Source: Rickettsia typhi (lineage in GTDB: Bacteria > Pseudomonadota > Alphaproteobacteria > Rickettsiales > Deianiraeaceae). From it: a DNA stretch of 64,000 bases. Under the pieces are notes generated by a model. That model was given only the letters and a program-made list of their open reading frames with translations, did no database searches and had not been told where the DNA came from. This document shows, one piece after another, positions 9,033 to 20,200 of this stretch. Numbering within the stretch: position 1 is the first letter of the stretch; each line of letters starts with the position of its first letter. The position numbers and the translations under genes were made by a program. Where the stretch lies: NCBI GenBank assembly GCA_945881985.1, contig CAMCVL010000002.1, positions 62,001-126,000 of the forward strand, read 5' to 3'.

Positions 9033-10418
9033 CTACTTTATTAATGCATAGAGCCTGTTTGCTTTGTCTCTTTGTATCTCGTGGCTTACAATGCGTGCAT
9101 CGCCTCCAAGGGCAAAATTTTTACCAAGCCATTTTTTGCAGTATTCAAAGTTTGGGTCAAAGCGTTCCCTCTGAGTATCTGGGTTAAAAATTCTAAAATA
9201 AGGTGCGGCATCGTATCCGCTGCCAAAAACCCATTGCCACGAAAAAGGATTTACCGCGGGGCAAGCATCAACTAAAGTATCCCAAAAGTACTCTTCACCA
9301 GCTCTCCAGTTAATCAACAGGTCCTTAACCAAAAAAGATGCACTTATCATACGCACTCTATTGTGCATTTGCCCAGTTGCATACAGCTCTTTCATGCCGG
9401 CATCTACAATTTCAAAGCCAGTTACGCCCTTTTGCCAAGCTTTTAAGTGCTCAAAGTTTTGTTCCCATCTAAAAGTCGCAAAGTTTTGCCTTAGTTCTTG
9501 GTTTTGTAGATGGTCGTTTGCAAAGGCAACATGGCAGGCAAATTCTCGCCAGCCAAGCTCCGCTAGGTATTGGTCGGATGTTTTGTCGCTTTGCATAACT
9601 CTGTTAAACACCTCTCTAACGCTCACAAATCCAAATCTAACATATGGTGATAAATTAGAGCAGCCCTTTATGTAAGTTAAGTTGCGATTTTCTTTGTAAT
9701 CTTGAAGTTTGTTTTCAATAAAATCTTCAATCTTAGCATTTAACTCGGCATAGTCAAAGCTCCAGTAAGAGGCAAGAGTTTTGTGCCAATTACCCTGATT
9801 AACCGGCAAGAGTTCAAGCGTGTCAAGGTTTTGATGGTTTTTAAGATTCTCGCCTTCAATGTGTGCGTGATTTATAGAGGCTTTATCAGGAGCCGCAATT
9901 GTATTGCCTATTGCATGTTGGCTTTTAAGGCAAGCCTTCCAAAATGGGGTAAAAACTTTAAAATCTTCGCCGCTACCAGTTTTAATCAAGCCGTATTCAA
10001 ATAATGTTTGAGCTTTGTAGTTACAACATTCCAAATTTTTGCTTTGCCGAGCCTTTGCTAATGCTGCTTCAATTTTAACTCTGTGATGCTTTATATAGGG
10101 GCGGTTGTAAAAAATGGCGTCAAACCCATGTTGGATAAAAAGTGTGGATATTAAGGTATCAATGTCCAAATTAAAAATATAGAGTTCAATATCAAGCCTT
10201 GCCTTAAGCTCCGCCGCAAAAGCTTTAAGGCAATGATGTAAAAAAACCTTAGCTGCCCCGCCAAGCTCTCTGCCAGTGTAGTTAGATTGATAATTGTATA
10301 TCACTGCAAGCTCGGCACCACTTTGTCCGCAAAGTTTTATAGCCTCGCTAAGGGCAGGATTGTCGCTAAGCCTTAGGTCGTCGCCAATTAAAACAAATGC
10401 TTTTTTAAACATAAACAA
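9033..10418 (-). CDS. phr: Deoxyribodipyrimidine photolyase
   Basis: DDLRLSDNPAL...; LAELGWREFACHVAF; C-terminal MHNRVRMISASFLVKDLLINWRAGEEYF. Confidence 0.93.
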   Translation of the reverse strand: MFMFKKAFVLIGDDLRLSDNPALSEAIKLCGQSGAELAVIYNYQSNYTGRELGGAAKVFLHHCLKAFAAELKARLDIELYIFNLDIDTLISTLFIQHGFDAIFYNRPYIKHHRVKIEAALAKARQSKNLECCNYKAQTLFEYGLIKTGSGEDFKVFTPFWKACLKSQHAIGNTIAAPDKASINHAHIEGENLKNHQNLDTLELLPVNQGNWHKTLASYWSFDYAELNAKIEDFIENKLQDYKENRNLTYIKGCSNLSPYVRFGFVSVREVFNRVMQSDKTSDQYLAELGWREFACHVAFANDHLQNQELRQNFATFRWEQNFEHLKAWQKGVTGFEIVDAGMKELYATGQMHNRVRMISASFLVKDLLINWRAGEEYFWDTLVDACPAVNPFSWQWVFGSGYDAAPYFRIFNPDTQRERFDPNFEYCKKWLGKNFALGGDARIVSHEIQRDKANRLYALIK

Positions 10419-10449
10419 CCTTATAAATAAATTAAATAAAAATTACAGA

Positions 10450-13374
10450 CTATCTTTTTTCGTTTTTTGCAAGATTGCCCCGCCCAAGTTTAAACATTAA
10501 AAAGGATACTGAGCCAAGATTTACTCTTGGACTATATATCTTGCCGTCAATGCGGTAGGATAGTCCTAGGGGTCCGTCTCTTCTAAACAGTGACAAACCC
10601 TGAACAACAAGCCCTATTACCTTTGTATCGCTTGCTTTTTGAACTATGGAAGGAGTGTATTTTAAGTCCGCCCTTATGTCAAGATTTTGCATGTTTAAGT
10701 TGCCATTGATAAAAATGTTATGCAGATTGTTGCTAAGATTTATAGAGTTGATGTTTATTATGTGATCCTTAGCAAAAATGGGAACGCTTAAGTCTATCTT
10801 GCCACTGAGGTTTTCAAGCTCAGTGTCCTCAGCTTTAAAGCTAAGATTTTTAATGTTAAGATTTGCATCTAAGTAGCTACGATTTGTTTTGTTGCTGCTT
10901 ACAATTAAGCCAGAACCATTTATGTTGCCACTTCTTATGTTTTGCAGTCCAAGTGCTGCACCAAAATCTTTTAAGCTTGCAATTTCAAGGTTAAAATTGC
11001 CACCGTCTTCAAGCTTTTCTTTTGCATTGTAGGTTGCATTGATAATGTTAGACCTAAGTTTTAAGGAGTCAATACTGCGAATAATTTGATATTCAACTTC
11101 CTGATTATCCTCCTCTTTTGAACTTGCATTACCATAGCCATCAACAACATATGCTTGGCTTGTTTTAATATCAATGCTTAAAGCTTGCTTTGTGTCGTTA
11201 AATAAATTAAGCTCGTCAATTTGTAGATGCAGGTTTGGCATTTTAAAATTTGCAAAATTAAGTTCGGCTTTATTTACATCCTTAGTACTTCGGTTAAAAA
11301 TGTTTGATATATCTTGGGTTGCGGATGTTAAATCAAGTCGCTCGCCCTTAATGTCAACAGAATGTTCCATTGTATTAAAACTAAGGCTAAATTTGTTAAG
11401 TTTTGTCGCAATGTCAAAATTAATGTAATCCATGATGTTTTGTTTGTTAAAAATCATTCTTGCAAAAGCAATGTTATTATTGTTTGATTGGGATTTTAGC
11501 ATACCCCCTTTGTTTAGCCAGATATCAATTTTTTTGTAACCATTATCATCAATTGCCACGGTGCATTTTAGTTTAGCATTTTCTGTTTGTAAGTCATCAA
11601 GTAGCTTAAGGTTGTTAAAATTGCTTATTTGTAGATTTGCAAAATTGGCATCAATGTTAAAAGTTTTTGTGTTTGCTGGCTTAGTAATATTTAAATTGTA
11701 ATCATTGCTCGCATTAAAAAAGGAGCTTACAAAAGGCTTGCTGCCAATTGCTGTAATTTTTAAATCCATGCCGCCAAAAATATCTTTATCTTTAAGGGGT
11801 AGGGCAAGAGATATTTGTAAGCCGCTAAGCTCGTTGTTCCAAATTTCATGTAAAAACCATGCCTCCTTTAGCTTAAACACTTGGGGCAAAGTTTGCAATT
11901 TACCAGTTACATTAAGGCTAACATCTGTTTTTAAAGTAGCATGATTGATTGTGGTATTAAATAAATCTTTGTTGTCATCCCCTTTAATAATATCAAAGCC
12001 AGCAATCTTGCCGCTTGCAATGCTAATTGTTGTTTGCTCTGGGGTTGATAGGCTTGTGATTGTAGCATCATCTATGTCAAAATTGCCGATTGGCGTTTTT
12101 ATGCTGCCAGAGGTGTTTTGGCAGTCAAACAAGAGCTTCATTGATTTTAACAATATTGAAGCAGATGGACTTAGGTCAAATTCAAAATCTAAATTAATTT
12201 TATTAAAATTGGCACTGGATATGATATCAAACACTACATCTGCAACCCTTTTTACAGAGCTTAAGGTAAAAAGTTTTGTTAATGCCTGCAGCTCGCTTTG
12301 CAAAACTGGCTTGGCGGAAGATGGCGATTCTTTAAAAATTTTAAAAGATGTGCCAAGGCAATGCTCGCAGCCTAAGTTGCTTAAACGAAACACTTTTTGT
12401 TTAATAATGTTGTTAAAGCTTAGCTCGGATATTATTTTTATATCACCATCAATTGGCAAGGTAGCTAACAATACTGCCCCAAACTCTGTGCCTGTTATAT
12501 TTATATTTTTTAGGTCAATTTGTTTTGTTGCATAATTTGGCTTAACAGCAAAGTTATCTGCAAAGATTTTGTAGTTAATGTTATAGTCGTTTGTGTTTTT
12601 TTTATACAATATATCTATATCCACGACGGCATTTTTAAGGCTATCATCTGCAAAAGATATGCTAAAGTGCGTTTTGCATTTAAATTTTAACAAGTCTTTA
12701 TCGCATGCAATGTTAAGCTCGTTATTTTGCAAGGTGTAAATTGGGGATAGAATGTTAAATAGCCTGAGTGATACTTCGGGTTTGCTTTGTGCATCTAACT
12801 CTTGCGGGTGTTTGGTTTTTTTGTTAATTTCAAAGCTTGCGGCAAGGCTAAGTTTTGGCAGGGCTGGCGTTGATGGGGATGGGTTGTTTGGTAAAATTTG
12901 GATATTTTGCACTTCAAGCCTTAGATTGCCGGGGAGGTTTTCAAGTTTATCCAAAATATCGCCAAAGATTATTTTTATTACATTGTTAATTTGCATGCTT
13001 TTTTCAAGTAGTGTTTGGTTTTTTTGCGGCGGTTCTACAATTGCAATGGACTCTATATTAATTAACTTATCCTGCTTAAAAATTGCAAAAAAAGATTGTT
13101 GTAGATTGACAGATAAATTTGCAATCTGCACATTGTCAAAATTAATTGACTTAATTTTTAGGCTGTAGCCATCGTCTTGCTTAGCAAGAATAACTGCAGA
13201 TGTCTTTGCCGCACCGGCAAATTGCAAAGATGTGCCAGTTATTGCCTTTAATGTTGCAGATGGATTGATTGCAAAGCAAACATACAAAGTAATGCAAGCT
13301 GATGTAAAAAATGTTAAGATTGCAACTAACATTTTTAAGGAGGCTGATAAGCTCTTTTTTAAAAAGTTAGTCAT
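10450..13374 (-). CDS. Large AsmA/DUF3971-like envelope protein
   Basis: 974 aa; N-terminal TM; C-terminal VQGLSLFRRDGPLGLSYRIDGKIYSPRVNLGSVSFL resembles AsmA-like C-termini. Confidence 0.65.
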   Translation of the reverse strand: MTNFLKKSLSASLKMLVAILTFFTSACITLYVCFAINPSATLKAITGTSLQFAGAAKTSAVILAKQDDGYSLKIKSINFDNVQIANLSVNLQQSFFAIFKQDKLINIESIAIVEPPQKNQTLLEKSMQINNVIKIIFGDILDKLENLPGNLRLEVQNIQILPNNPSPSTPALPKLSLAASFEINKKTKHPQELDAQSKPEVSLRLFNILSPIYTLQNNELNIACDKDLLKFKCKTHFSISFADDSLKNAVVDIDILYKKNTNDYNINYKIFADNFAVKPNYATKQIDLKNINITGTEFGAVLLATLPIDGDIKIISELSFNNIIKQKVFRLSNLGCEHCLGTSFKIFKESPSSAKPVLQSELQALTKLFTLSSVKRVADVVFDIISSANFNKINLDFEFDLSPSASILLKSMKLLFDCQNTSGSIKTPIGNFDIDDATITSLSTPEQTTISIASGKIAGFDIIKGDDNKDLFNTTINHATLKTDVSLNVTGKLQTLPQVFKLKEAWFLHEIWNNELSGLQISLALPLKDKDIFGGMDLKITAIGSKPFVSSFFNASNDYNLNITKPANTKTFNIDANFANLQISNFNNLKLLDDLQTENAKLKCTVAIDDNGYKKIDIWLNKGGMLKSQSNNNNIAFARMIFNKQNIMDYINFDIATKLNKFSLSFNTMEHSVDIKGERLDLTSATQDISNIFNRSTKDVNKAELNFANFKMPNLHLQIDELNLFNDTKQALSIDIKTSQAYVVDGYGNASSKEEDNQEVEYQIIRSIDSLKLRSNIINATYNAKEKLEDGGNFNLEIASLKDFGAALGLQNIRSGNINGSGLIVSSNKTNRSYLDANLNIKNLSFKAEDTELENLSGKIDLSVPIFAKDHIININSINLSNNLHNIFINGNLNMQNLDIRADLKYTPSIVQKASDTKVIGLVVQGLSLFRRDGPLGLSYRIDGKIYSPRVNLGSVSFLMFKLGRGNLAKNEKR

Positions 13375-13398
13375 AAAATATTCATATCTATTAATTAA

Positions 13399-14319
13399 TT
13401 AGCCTAAAAATTTTGCTCCCCCGCCAAGGTAGTAACTTTTTTTCAAAGAGGTCAGCAAAAGCCCCTTTGCTTTTAAAATGGATTGCCTAAGGTCAAAACC
13501 CTTGGCTATGTAAGCTGCAATACCGCTAGCTAAGGCACAGCCTGTGCCTCTAACATCCATGCCACCAGTATCAATTCTTACAGACCTTAATTTAACTTTT
13601 GCATACTTGCAATTGTCTCCGTCTCTGTCTTCAAGTGTCATAAGAGTATCGTCAACCCATTCTGGGTTGCTATCGTGCCCGCCTTTTATCAGCAAGTTTT
13701 GCACTCCGTTTTCTATGATGCTTTCTGCTCCAAAAAGCATATCAGTCTCTATAATATTTGGCGTGTATAAATAACATTCATGTAAAAGGAGCTCGCAAAT
13801 TTCATTTATATTGTCTATATCGCTTAAAAACGCACCTGTGCTTGATATTAATGGCATGTCTACAATTGTTTTTAAACCTGTTTGCTTTACAAATTTTGCA
13901 ATTACTTTTGCGTATTCAAGCCTTGGCACCATGCCAATTTTAATTGCCCCAATGTTTGCAATCTCTTTAAGTATTAGTGATAAGCTAGCTTCAAAAGACT
14001 CAAAGGATATGCCTTGCGTCGTCCTATATTCACTATTATTTTGCACGGTAAAACATGTTGGCACGCACAATGGGTGGCAACCTGCCTTTTGCACCATCAT
14101 TGCATCTCTAACAAGCCCAGCTCCGCTAGTGGGGTCAATGCCGCCAATTAACAGAACCGCTTTTTTTTTGTCGTATTTTTCATTTGTAAGATTAATCCTT
14201 GCTCCATTATTTAAAACAGTTTTTGTAGTTTTTTTTGTTTTTAGCGATTTAACTTTAACCCCATCCTCCTTAATCCCCTTGGATTCTTGTTTTAGATTTG
14301 CAAGCTTACCTTCTATCAT
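13399..14319 (-). CDS. thiD: Hydroxymethylpyrimidine/phosphomethylpyrimidine kinase
   Basis: LLIGGIDPTSGAGLVRDAMMVQKAGCHPLCVPTCFTVQN...DVRGTGCALASGIAAYIAKG. Confidence 0.85.
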   Translation of the reverse strand: MIEGKLANLKQESKGIKEDGVKVKSLKTKKTTKTVLNNGARINLTNEKYDKKKAVLLIGGIDPTSGAGLVRDAMMVQKAGCHPLCVPTCFTVQNNSEYRTTQGISFESFEASLSLILKEIANIGAIKIGMVPRLEYAKVIAKFVKQTGLKTIVDMPLISSTGAFLSDIDNINEICELLLHECYLYTPNIIETDMLFGAESIIENGVQNLLIKGGHDSNPEWVDDTLMTLEDRDGDNCKYAKVKLRSVRIDTGGMDVRGTGCALASGIAAYIAKGFDLRQSILKAKGLLLTSLKKSYYLGGGAKFLG

Positions 14320-15161
14320 AAAACTTTTAAAATCAATACTCTTTTAATGTTAAAATCGTCCTTTATTATTTTTTGTAATTTTAGCCTACCTTTGTATTTT
14401 TTTAGCTCCAGTAGTAATGTTGTATATATATCAAAACCTATTTCAAGATAAATCGTAGCATTTTTGCGACACAAGCTAGCAAAGGCGGCAAAAAATTGCC
14501 TGTAAAACAAAAGTCCGTCTTGGCGTGCAAAAAGAGCTAGGTGGCTTTCGTGCATTTTTACACTTTCGTCCATAACAAATTTATAACTTGGTTTTATATA
14601 AGGCGGGTTGGATAGTATTATATCATAATTTTTAAGATTTTGCAAGGCAATGCTAAAATCTTGCCGCATTATGCTTAGGTTGCTAATTTTGTGTATTTTG
14701 GCATTGAGCCTTGTGTTTTGTGTTGCTTTTTGGAGCCTGTCCACTGCCTTTGCTTTAATGGAGATGTTTTGCCTAGCGGCACTATGCATAACGCTTACAA
14801 CAATTGCCCCGCTGCCGCTACCAAGCTCAAGCATGCTAAGTCTTTTAATCTGTTTTTGTTGCTTTATGTCTGCAATTACCGCTTTTGCCAAAACTTCAGT
14901 ATCCGCCCTTGGTATTAAAACTGGTTTTTGTATAAAAAGTTCCAGATTGCAAAATTCCACCTTGCCAATAATATATTCCAAAGGGATGTTTGTTGCTAAT
15001 TGCAAAATATCTTCCGCCTGTTGGTTTGTAATAGTCACCAGTCCATTATTTGCCAAGATATCGGTAAGTTTAAACCCGTATTTTTGGCAAAGTATTTTAT
15101 GTGCCTCCCTTGTTTTTATCAAGCCTATTTGCCCTAAAATGTCTTGTAGTTTGTGAGTCAT
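14316..15161 (-). CDS. prmC: Peptide chain release factor N5-glutamine methyltransferase
   Basis: VLIPRADTEVLAKAV...MLELGSGSGAIVVSV...DIILSNPPYIKPSYK. Confidence 0.93.
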   Translation of the reverse strand: MTHKLQDILGQIGLIKTREAHKILCQKYGFKLTDILANNGLVTITNQQAEDILQLATNIPLEYIIGKVEFCNLELFIQKPVLIPRADTEVLAKAVIADIKQQKQIKRLSMLELGSGSGAIVVSVMHSAARQNISIKAKAVDRLQKATQNTRLNAKIHKISNLSIMRQDFSIALQNLKNYDIILSNPPYIKPSYKFVMDESVKMHESHLALFARQDGLLFYRQFFAAFASLCRKNATIYLEIGFDIYTTLLLELKKYKGRLKLQKIIKDDFNIKRVLILKVL

Positions 15162-15177
15162 GTATGTTGATTAAAAT

Positions 15178-15981
15178 TTACAAATAATCAATCTCTAGAA
15201 CGATTTGTTTTTTAAAGTCAAGTGGCTCATTTGCGTGCGTGGAATAAACAACTATGCCATCGGAGTCCTCAGCTCTTGAGGTAATAAGATGTTTTGTGAT
15301 TTTGAGGTTTTGCTCCTCCAGAGTCAGCTCTTGGGCAAGGTTTAAAATCCATAAATCCATCTGGCTAAATGCCATAGCGGCACTAAGTGATATTAATGGT
15401 AATTTTGTTGCCAAATTTGCATCCGCTTGCATTGCAGATATTTTGAGCTCAAGATAGTCCTCAAGATTAAAGTAGTAGACAATTGGATAGGTCATCTCTG
15501 GCTGGTTTGCAAGGTTTGCAAGGCGGGCAATGTTTTGCCATGTTGTTTTATTGCCTTGCAATGTGTAAGTGGCAGGTTTGTAAATGCAATTGCTAAATGG
15601 CTTAGGTTTTGCATTGAGTATTTTTGATGTATCATTTAAGGCAAATTCAGCAAACCTTTTTGCGTCAAGCCAAAGGTTTGTAAGGGTTTTTGCCGTGCCT
15701 TTGTATATTGTGCCGCCGTCAATAAATAGTCTACCCCTGCTTTGATAGCTTTTGTTGCAGGTAAGATGGTTAATTTTTTTACTAAAAAGCTCAAGTCCAT
15801 CTAAGGCTTTAAGTCCTGCCAAAAAATGTAAAAAACTTTGTTTTAATTCTTGGTTTAATGATTTAACAAAAACAATATCGCCTTGTTCAAAGGTAATGTT
15901 GTTAAGGTTAGTGCCGTTAATTTTAATAGTAAAGGCTTTATCAGATTGCTTGCCGCAAGCATGACAAAGCCTAAGAGTCAT
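15178..15981 (-). CDS. Degenerate CcmA-like (heme exporter ATPase family) protein lacking nucleotide-binding motifs
   Basis: C-terminal AMAFSQMDLWILNLAQELTLEEQNLKITKHLI...DGIVVYSTHANEP aligns by eye with the CcmA ...SDLWLLDE...L...GGIVLLSSH... region; Walker A position reads GDIVFVKSLNQELKQS. Confidence 0.5.
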   Translation of the reverse strand: MTLRLCHACGKQSDKAFTIKINGTNLNNITFEQGDIVFVKSLNQELKQSFLHFLAGLKALDGLELFSKKINHLTCNKSYQSRGRLFIDGGTIYKGTAKTLTNLWLDAKRFAEFALNDTSKILNAKPKPFSNCIYKPATYTLQGNKTTWQNIARLANLANQPEMTYPIVYYFNLEDYLELKISAMQADANLATKLPLISLSAAMAFSQMDLWILNLAQELTLEEQNLKITKHLITSRAEDSDGIVVYSTHANEPLDFKKQIVLEIDYL

Positions 15982-15995
15982 ATTGTGTGTAAATA

Positions 15996-17057
15996 CTATT
16001 CCTCAACTTCAATTATGTCCTCAGCATCTGGGCCAACAATTTGGTCGTCGGATGCGTCAAGTAGCTTTTGTCTAACAGCTTTTTCAATTTTGTCAAACAG
16101 AGCTTTATCCTTTTTAAAGAGACTTCTTACATTGTCCTTACCCTGCCCAAGTTTTACACCTTCGTGTGAGTACCAGCTGCCGGCTTTTTCAATAATGTTA
16201 AATTTTGCCGCAAGGTCAATAATCTCGCTCTCACGGGATATGCCCTCACCAAAGACAATTTCAAGAATCGCACTTTTAAACGGAGGAGCAACCTTGTTTT
16301 TAACAACTTTAAATCTTGTCATGGTTCCTGTTTCCTCATCACCTTTTTTAATTGTTTGAACCTTACGCACCTCAACACGCACGGATGCGTAGAATTTTAG
16401 AGCATTACCACCTGTTGTTGTCTCGGTAGGTCCATATGATGCACCATAGCCTTGGTTAATTTTTTGTCTTAACTGATTGATAAACACAATTGTAGTGTTG
16501 GACCTAGATGCATTACCAGTAAGCTTACGCAGTGCTTTACTCATAAGCCTTGCCTGCAGCCCCATTTGTTGCTTTTCCATCTCGCCCTCAATCTCCTCTT
16601 TTGGCACAAGAGCGGCAACGGAGTCCACAATAATCAAGTCAATAGCACCAGACCTAACAAGGTAGTCTGCAATTTCAAGTGCTTGCTCACCGTAGTCAGG
16701 CTGGGATACTAATAGGTCGTCAATGTCAACCCCAAGGTTTTTTGCGTAGGAGGGGTCAAAGGCGTGCTCTGCGTCAATAAAAGCACACTTACCACCCATT
16801 TTTTGAACCTCGGCAATACAGTGTATTGCAAGAGTTGTTTTACCTGAGGACTCGTGACCGTAAATTTCAATCACTCTACCGATAGGAAAGCCACCGCCCA
16901 AAGCTTTGTCAATACTAGCTGAGCCGCTTGAAAAGCGTTTTATAGCATCAGCCTCGCCAGACATTGCCATAATTGAACCTTTACCAAAGGCTTTTTCAAT
17001 AGCTTGCAGAGCGGACTCCAAAGCCTTTTTTTTGTTTTCATCCATTTTTGAAGACAT
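15996..17057 (-). CDS. recA: Recombinase A
   Basis: [26 protein letters not shown]...[13 protein letters not shown]...NQLRQKI. Confidence 0.99.
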   Translation of the reverse strand: MSSKMDENKKKALESALQAIEKAFGKGSIMAMSGEADAIKRFSSGSASIDKALGGGFPIGRVIEIYGHESSGKTTLAIHCIAEVQKMGGKCAFIDAEHAFDPSYAKNLGVDIDDLLVSQPDYGEQALEIADYLVRSGAIDLIIVDSVAALVPKEEIEGEMEKQQMGLQARLMSKALRKLTGNASRSNTTIVFINQLRQKINQGYGASYGPTETTTGGNALKFYASVRVEVRKVQTIKKGDEETGTMTRFKVVKNKVAPPFKSAILEIVFGEGISRESEIIDLAAKFNIIEKAGSWYSHEGVKLGQGKDNVRSLFKKDKALFDKIEKAVRQKLLDASDDQIVGPDAEDIIEVEE

Positions 17058-17239
17058 CTTTACAATATATAAACTACTTAGTTTTTACCCTAAGCTAAAT
17101 AATATAACTGCTTTTAATTGACAGCCACAAAAAAATAGCATAGAATAAATTTGTATAGCAAACTTTTTACAAAGCAAGAAATAAGTTTGTAATAAATTTA
17201 GTAAAAATATTCAACAAAAATTGTTAGTTATTGCTTTTA

Positions 17240-20200
17240 ATGCGGTGGTTTAAAGAGATTTTTGAAACAAAGAAAAAACAAATAAAGCAAACAAATGTAA
17301 AAAAAATACTCAAAGATGAGTTTGGCGAAGCATGGCTTAGTCCTGATTTGGAATATAAAATCCTTTTAAGTAATTTTATTGACTACTTAAATCCGGAAGT
17401 AAGGATAGACAAAGATTATCTAGACCAAGGTATAAAACGCAACGATAGATATGCCATTAAGATTAATGGCGATATTTTAAAATTTATTGACCAAGGCGTA
17501 GTGCAGCTAGATACAATTAAATCTCTTAACGAAAGATATAATGGACAGAATTTGCGTGATTACTTAAAGGATAAAGACTTCCACAAAATACAATATGATG
17601 TAATAGGTTGTTATCAGGATCCAAATAACAACTCTACTTTTAATATTGAGGCTAATGTCAATGGTAATAATACATCATCTTTGTTTGCATTGGACACTGG
17701 TGAGGCAAATTATGGTAAGCCCGTTGATTTTTTTAGACATGCATTTTTTTATCCGCATCAAATCGGCAAAACAATCAGGCCTAATGACTCACATCAAGCA
17801 AATGAGCATTTTGAGATGCTGGAAAGTGATTTTGCTGACCTTGGCAAACCAATAGTTGGACCAATTAATCAAGGTGGTAAAGTTGGTCAAAACAACTCCG
17901 GATCCCATTGGCAAACTTATTACAAGGATGGCAGCGATGATTTTGGTACATATAAAGTTATAGATACATTTTCGCCACATCTTCAATTAAGCAACGCAAC
18001 AAACATTGTAGGATTTAAACAGCCTGCAGGCAATGGCAAGTCATGCTCGGTTTTTTCCGTCATAAATGCCTCTTTGTTTTTAAATGGAGTTAATGCAAGC
18101 GAGATAGCCGGCTTAAATTACAATTGGCTTAATGAATTTGATTTTAATATTAGGGGTGGCAATAGGATGGATGTTGATGCCACTCGCCAAGCTAGATTAA
18201 AAGCTTTATCTATGCTGCAAAATCTTGGTGATAAAATTTTAGTTACCGGATTGATAAAAAAAGCTAAAGCTAAAGGATGGAATGTAGCTGAGCTTGAAGC
18301 TATAAATCAAAGGATAGATATATTAAGTAAAGATAGATTGGTGAAAGGCGGAGATTTGCAAGCGATGTTTAAAATGCGTATTTTACTTGAGTATGGACAC
18401 GATGTATCAAAGCACATTTGTGCAGAAGTCGCACAAGAGCAAAAAAAAGAAGAGAAAAAGGCTCCCCCAAGACCAAACACTGTAACCAATGAATTGACGG
18501 CGGAGGAAATAAAAAAAGCTCAAGCTGCGGCAAGTGATTTGGAAGAAGATTCCCCAATAAAAATTGTTAAGTCAAGAACGAGGAATGTAAGAGAAGGAGA
18601 AACATTAGATAGCTACCTAGGAGTGAACAAAGGGAGTAAATCAAGAAATATATTTAATTTTGATCCAAATGAGCAGGACGAAGATAATCTAACACCTAAA
18701 TTTGCTACCTCAGGAAGTGAAGCATCCAAATCAACTGCTAGCTTTAAAATGATTGACGATGTAATAAATACTAACAGGACTCAAACAGAGGATTTTTTCA
18801 ATCCTTTGGATGTAGACAATGAGGCTAAGTCAAAAAAAGATGACAAAGACACTAAAAAAGATGCAAAAGAAGATGCAGAAGAAGATAAAAACACTGATGA
18901 AAATAAAAATGAAGATAACAAGGCGGAAGATAAAGAAACAACAGAAGGCAAAGAGGACGATGTCAAGAAGGCCACCGATGCAAGCGACGAACAGGCAAAA
19001 CCTGAGGCTGCAATCAAGATACAGGCTCTTGCAAGGGGTTTTGCCGCAAGAAAAGATGTGAAAAAATTAAAAGAAAAATTAAAAACTGCAAAGCTAAAAC
19101 TTATTGAGGACTACTCAAGCGGCAAAGATGCAAAGCAAAACCTAGCTAATCTTTGCCTTGTTGCAGGATGTAACTTAAAGGAGGAAGATTTTGAAAATCT
19201 TAAGGCATTTGAAGAAATCAAAGCTACAATTGCAGAGTTTAAAAAGTTAGAGAATCTTGTTAAGCAAAAACAATTATTGCAAGCAAAGCCAATTGACAAA
19301 CAAAGTGAGGAGGAAAAAAAAGAAATTGAAACTCTACAAGCAAAAATTACAGAGCTTAAAGTAAAAGATAATGATTACAAAACCTACCTTGATTTAAAGC
19401 AAAAACTAAAGGACTTAAAACATAAAACACTTGCCACTAAAGACACAGGGGAGAAGAATAAATTAGAATCGCAAATTACAAATATTAAAAACCAAAGATA
19501 TTTCCAAAAATACGACAAAGCAGAGAGGATGCTTGTTGCAAAACAAACTATTTGTTCTGTTTTTAACAAGTATTGCAGCGAAGTAAAGGATGGCGAGGAT
19601 GATATTGCAGATTTTACATCAAAATACAAGGCAAAAATTTTACAAGATATACAAAACGACAAGAGCACTGCATATCTTGACTTGTTTAATATTGCTTGCA
19701 TGCAGGATGGCAAAAAGCCTAACGATGATACATTTAAAATACAGGCAGATGGAATTAAAGACCTGGAGAGTAACAAATTTGCATATAACTTAATTTACAA
19801 TAATGGCAAAAGCACGCTTGACGGCTTGTTATTTAAAAAAGATTTGCAATCTTTGCAAAGCCCGCAACTTAAAGATGAGGCAAAAACATTTTACCATAAG
19901 ATCAAGAGCGATGAAGCTAGCCAAGCTAGGGCAGCAAGATCTTTTTATGGTGCTATATCAAACGCGGCAAGCTTTACGCAAAGCTTTAGCGAAACTTTAA
20001 GCTCAATGAGAGATGATGAGAAAACTTTTAAAGAAGATATTAGGTTTATGGGCCTAATGGTCCCTCAAATTAAGCCAACATTATCTTCTTTTACCAAGAA
20101 TGCAATACTAGATGCCACAATAGCCAAAGATGACATTGAAACCACCAAAGAGAATATTAAAAAATTACTTGAAAGCTGTAATTATAAAACAGAATATATT

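Noticed and set aside
11945-12535. 196-aa plus-strand ORF opposite the AsmA-like gene
   Set aside because: Antisense shadow ORF in an AT-rich gene; no motifs.
13811-14347. 178-aa ORF antisense to thiD
   Set aside because: ThiD has clear motifs on the other strand; the plus ORF has none.
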